The notes beneath the pieces were generated by a model. It did no database searches. It worked only from the letters and a program-made list of their open reading frames with translations, and was not told the origin of the DNA. 64,000 bases of DNA from Anaeromyces robustus. Taxonomy: Eukaryota; Neocallimastigomycota; Neocallimastigomycetes; Neocallimastigales; Neocallimastigaceae. Both the position numbers and the translations under genes were made by a program. Where the stretch lies: assembly GCA_002104895.1 (NCBI GenBank), contig MCFG01000136.1, positions 1 through 64,000 on the forward strand. Reading direction: 5' to 3'. Positions 59,661-64,000 of this stretch are shown in pieces. The first letter of the stretch is position 1. Each line of letters opens with the position of its first letter.

Positions 59661-59766
59661 ATTCTGACAATGGACCTCTTGGTTCTCGCAGCGATGAAGA
59701 ACGCAACAAAATGCGATAAGTAGTGTAATTTACAGAATAAGTGAATATTCGAACTTATATTGAACT
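59661..59766 (+). pseudogene. Decayed 5.8S rRNA fragment
   Basis: GACAATGGACCTCTTGGTTC and CTCGCAGCGATGAAGAACGC, then a CAAAATGCGATAAG step, follow the fungal 5.8S sequence almost base for base. The next part (TGTAATTTACAGAATAAGTG, ATTCGAAC) is increasingly substituted and the fragment ends before the conserved 3' third. No 18S or 28S sequence flanks it. It is therefore an isolated, mutated copy and not a working rDNA unit. Confidence 0.85.
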
Positions 59767-61348
59767 TTTTTAGTTTACTACAAAAATATGTCTGTTTAAG
59801 TATTAGTAAAATATTCTAATAACATATTAAATAAATAATTATTTAAATTTAAGAAAATATATATATAATTTTATTAATATTATAGATCGCTATTGTTATT
59901 GTTAGTTATTAATATAATAATATATTAATGATTGATAATTAAAAAAATGAACAAAAAAATCAAAATAATATTAATAACATAATATAGATATTTTTAATAT
60001 TGTTGATCCATTTAATATAAAATAATTAAATAAAATGAAAATATTATATTAAAAATTATTGTTTTGATTTATTATTGTATTACATTTTATATAACTATTA
60101 ATTCACAATATTAAAAATGATTAAATTTCTTAGTAAAAAATTTTTTTAATAAGTATTAAATAAATAAAAATATTAAATAAATGAAAATATTAAATAAATG
60201 ATTATGTAAATAACAATTTAGTTTTTTTTTTTATATCAATATTATGAATTATAATTATTATTCCATAACTAAAAAATATTAATAATAATGAATGATTTAT
60301 TAAAAAAAAAAAATTTAAATGAAAATATTACATAAATCATTATTTAAATATTAAAAAATTCCCATTATTTACATAAATCTGTTTCAAAAAAGCTTTTATT
60401 GATGATAAATTTTATAAATATATATTAATCTATATTTAGTTAAAATAAAAAAAAAAAAAAACAATGAAATATTATTAAAAATTTAATATAAAAATTTATA
60501 TTAATTAATATTAATATTAAATATTTAATACTTTTTATTGTTTATAGTATATTAAAAATATTTTGTTTAAAAAAAAGAAGTAGTGGATATTTTTTTTTTT
60601 TTTTTGAGAATAAAATAATATTAATATTTAATATTATTTAATAATGAAAAAATTAGATATATGGGGGATTGTTTGTAAATATTAAAAGTTAATAACTATA
60701 TATTATCTTTTTATATTAAAAATTAATAATTAATAATAATTGTATAGTATCTTTTTATATTATAATAAAAAAAATATACATCAATGTAATCTTTTTATCT
60801 TAGATAATTACACAAGGAATATATGCATACATAGGTATACAAGAAGTATATAGTTACACAAAATATACAAGTCAAATGATATATTATTATAAAATGAAAT
60901 GAAAAAAAAATTCTTAATATTTTATTGAAAAACAATATAAATTTATAATTAAATATCATGTGACTTTTTATATATACCGCATGTAAAATAATATAATATA
61001 TATATATCATAATGTAAAATTATTTATGTAATATTGTTTAAATTAAACAATATTAAATAAATATTATATAAATAATAAATAAAAATTTATTTTAAAAATA
61101 ATTATAGTAAAGAATAAGTAAAATTTTACAATATTTTAAAAATTTTATTTAATATATTTGATTTATTATATAAAATTAAAAACAATAATAATATATAATA
61201 ATTAATAATAATAATATTGTTTATTTAATATACAATGAACAATAATAACCTAATTAGAAATAAACTTTTTACTCATTTTTTAATTTAATAAACGTGCTAT
61301 TATCAAAAATTAAGAATAATGAATAATAATTATTATTAATTATTATTA
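59767..61348. other. AT-rich intergenic DNA
   Basis: No gene seen. A/T runs, with TTTAAATTAAACAATATTAAA palindrome-like pieces near 61040. Confidence 0.4.
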
Positions 61349-61356
61349 ATAATAAT

Positions 61357-62397
61357 GAATGTGTTGCATTTCGCAATGTTGCATTTCGCAATATGATATG
61401 GGGCGCATATTAAATTTTTGCAATGAGGCGCATAAAAAACAAATAAAAAAATGAAAAATTTTTTAACACAAATTATGAAAGCCACGTTATGAAATAAAAT
61501 AAAATAGAATTTAAAAAAATTAAATAAATAAATAAAAAATATATATATAAATAAATGAATAGAAAAATAAACAAATAAATAAATATTTCTTTTTTTATTA
61601 ATTACTTAATTACAAAAAAAAAAAAAAGTAAAAAAATTAAAAAAAAAAAAAAATTTATTATAAAATTAAATATATTTATTTTATTTTTTTGATAAATGAA
61701 TAATAATAAAAAAAATAAAAGATAATAAATAATATAACAGTATTATATATATATTTATTAAAAAGACGTTAACAAATAATAAATAAAAAATAATATAAAC
61801 TTTAGAATAAAGAAAAGAAACAAATAAATAAATAAATAAATAAATAAATATTTTTTTATTAATTACTTATTTACGAAAAAAAATATAAAAATAAAAATTC
61901 ATTATAAAATTATATATTTTTATAAAATTTTTTGATTTGAAATATTAAAAAAAAATTCAATATTATTAAAATATTAAATAAAAAATATAATTAAATAAAA
62001 AAAATATTCAAAAAATATTCAATATTATTCAAATATTAAATAAAAAATATTGAAGAAATATTCAATATCATTAAATAAAAAAAAATATTGAAGAAATATT
62101 CAATATCATTAAATAAAAAAAATAAATAAAATATTATTAAAATACTAAAAAAATATTCAATATTAAAAAAAAATATTTAATATTATTAAATCATTAAATA
62201 AAAAAATATTATTAAATAAAAAAATATTATTAAATAATAATTCTTTATATTATATTTTTATTTATTTAATTATTTATACAATAATGCGCCCCATTGCGAA
62301 ATGCAACATTGCGAATTACAACATTGCGAAATGCAACCTACAAATCTTTGTCATGCGCCCCATTGCGAAATGCAACATTGCGAAATGCAACTCTCCC
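61357..62397. mobile_element. Non-autonomous TIR element, copy 2
   Basis: 1041 bp, the same family as 31671-33208, with GTTGCATTTCGCAATGTTGC at the left and an extra ATTGCGAA-type unit at the right (three instead of two before the CCTACAAATCTTTGTCATGC segment). Flanked by ATAATAAT at 61349-61356 and 62398-62405, within simple sequence. It lacks the 554-bp nested element and keeps a single AAAAATTT at that place. No coding capacity. Confidence 0.8.
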
Positions 62398-62405
62398 ATA
62401 ATAAT

Positions 62406-63153
62406 ATGAAAATTAAAATTGATGGAAAATTATTATAAAATATAAAAATTTATTATTGCATATGTAATGTCACGTGGATTAATGAAATAATAAATCATAA
62501 TATTAATGAAAAGTATAATAAATACGACAAATTAATATGACAAATTTAGATAGATAGAAAGTTAATAATAAATGCCTATAATTTATTTAATGATATAAAA
62601 TGAATATTTTATGTATAACTAGATTAATTTCCCTATTAAATGTGTTAACTATTTATACTTTTATTAGTTATTAATTATTATATTTTATTACAAATATATT
62701 ATATTATAACTACTTTATTAAGCTGTAAATAATTATAGTTTCTAAAAATATATATAGAGAGTGAATTTCTTTTTTTATTCTCGAGTGATCATTGTAACTA
62801 AAAGTACTATAAAATAAAGTTTAATAAATGAAATTAATTAAACATAAAACCTTTAATATTAATTTTATATACTCAGTTTAAGGTTGAATGAATTATTAAT
62901 TATTAATTTTTTTTGTTTTATTTTATATTATTCAATTTTTTTATTATTATATTATATTAATTATTCTATTTTATTTTTTTTATTTATTTTCTTGTTATTG
63001 AATATATTTTTATTATTTTTATTATTATCATTAAATAAATTATATATTATTTTTTTTGATTTATTTATACATATATATTATATTATCTAATATATGTTTT
63101 TTATTATTTATTTGTTAATTATCAGCTTTGGTGCACATTGACTAACCAATCCA
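62406..63153. other. AT-rich intergenic DNA
   Basis: No gene seen beyond T-rich frames at 62884-63090 that are compositional. Confidence 0.4.
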
Positions 63154-63360
63154 TTAATGGTTAGATGATATATCATTTAGCATAATTTTTACTAAATAGA
63201 AATTAAACCCACCACAAGTATAGGTGAGCGCATTGTCAGGATTAGAATTTATCAGCTTATTTTTTTGCTCATTCCTATACACTTTTTTTTTACCAGGATA
63301 AGAGAGCAATACATATTTATATATAGGTGTCATTTTAACCCATAATCTATCACTCAAACC
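63154..63360 (-). CDS. Orphan exon or gene fragment
   Basis: A GC-richer stretch encodes 68 residues, starting GLSDRLWVKMTPIYKYV and containing LTYTCGGFNFYLVK, ending at TAA. There is no ATG at the start; TTTCCCAG immediately upstream is a good splice acceptor in phase 0. This fits a last exon whose upstream exons lie outside recognition, or a gene remnant. No family recognised. Confidence 0.35.
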   Translation of the reverse strand, partial: GLSDRLWVKMTPIYKYVLLSYPGKKKVYRNEQKNKLINSNPDNALTYTCGGFNFYLVKIMLNDISSNH

Positions 63361-63825
63361 CTGGGAAATTTAGTTAAGATTTATACTTATATTTTCATAT
63401 TTTATAATATATATATTATTATATATATTTAATGATTTATTATTTATATATATATAATTATATATATTTAATGATTTATTTTTTAATATTTATATATATT
63501 TTTTTATTATATAACTGAATTTATTAGTATTTTTAAATTCTTTTTTATTGGATATTTTTTTTTGTATTTTTATTAATATATCATATAACTATTTTTTTAT
63601 AAATAATTTTTAAAAATCTGAATAAATGATAAACGATGTCTTTTTTATTGCCAATTCTTCATTTATATACTCCAAAAAGATAATTATTATAATTCTCGTT
63701 ATTATAATTACTGTTATTGTTATAATTATTAAAACTATGTTTATCCTCAAGATAATTATTTTTATAGATTTTTTGAAATTTATTGAAATTATTATTATCA
63801 TTATTACTATTATTACTATTATTAC

Positions 63826-63856
<31 letters not shown>

Positions 63857-64000
63857 GTTATTATTATTATTAATATGATTTAAAAAATTGTGATAGTTAT
63901 AATTTTGGATGTTATAATTATTAGAATTATAATTTCTAAAATTAAAGACTTTATTTTTATTATTTGAATATATGATTCTTTATTATAACTACTAGTTTCT
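63361..64000. other. AT-rich end of window
   Basis: (AT)n and ATT-type repeats (63781-63875). No gene seen. Confidence 0.5.

Overview
The window is extremely AT-rich eukaryotic DNA. Short GC-richer coding islands sit in a sea of homopolymers, (TTTA)n and (AAT)n tracts and simple repeats. The best fit is an anaerobic gut fungus (Neocallimastigomycota). The evidence is secreted Cys-rich proteins, a receptor joining a bacterial-type solute-binding ectodomain to a class C-like 7TM bundle, a type I metacaspase, secreted peptidoglycan hydrolases of bacterial type, Asn-rich low complexity, and a decayed 5.8S rRNA copy that reads as fungal. Genus cannot be decided from the sequence alone.

Layout. 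(1) 0-28 kb: a tandem array of five minus-strand paralogues encoding a secreted 222-228 aa protein of unknown function. Each protein is built from two diverged copies of a six-cysteine module. The intergenic DNA is duplicated together with the genes. A near-complete LINE (3817-9173) sits in the first intergenic unit; units 2 and 3 preserve the exact empty site. Much shorter LINE remnants lie near 10.8, 15.96 and 16.2 kb. (2) 28-36.6 kb: gene-poor DNA with local duplications, a relic of a receptor 5' end (30.84 kb), and a cluster of non-autonomous terminal-inverted-repeat elements with 8-9 bp target duplications, one nested in another (31.67-35.7 kb). (3) 36.6-42.3 kb: the two-exon SBP-7TM receptor, a 47-bp minisatellite, a 5'-truncated LINE (40.08-41.89 kb), and a second receptor relic folded into a near-perfect 102-bp palindrome. 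(4) 42.8-50.5 kb: three genes for secreted proteins that share one N-terminal ten-cysteine region but carry different cell-wall hydrolase domains, a GH108-type muramidase and two NlpC/P60 peptidases. (5) 50.8-64 kb: a LINE 3' relic, a metacaspase, gene fragments (ankyrin relic, orphan exons), a 5.8S rRNA relic and another copy of the inverted-repeat element.

How the genes may work together (inference). The GH108 and NlpC/P60 proteins would cut the glycan and the peptide parts of peptidoglycan respectively. Their signal peptides and common Cys-rich N-terminal region suggest a coordinated secreted antibacterial or bacteria-digesting set. This is the most interesting biology in the window. The tandem Cys-rich family and the receptor also face the cell exterior, but nothing in the sequence links them to the hydrolases. 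Most intergenic sequence is repeats, relics and duplicated spacer.
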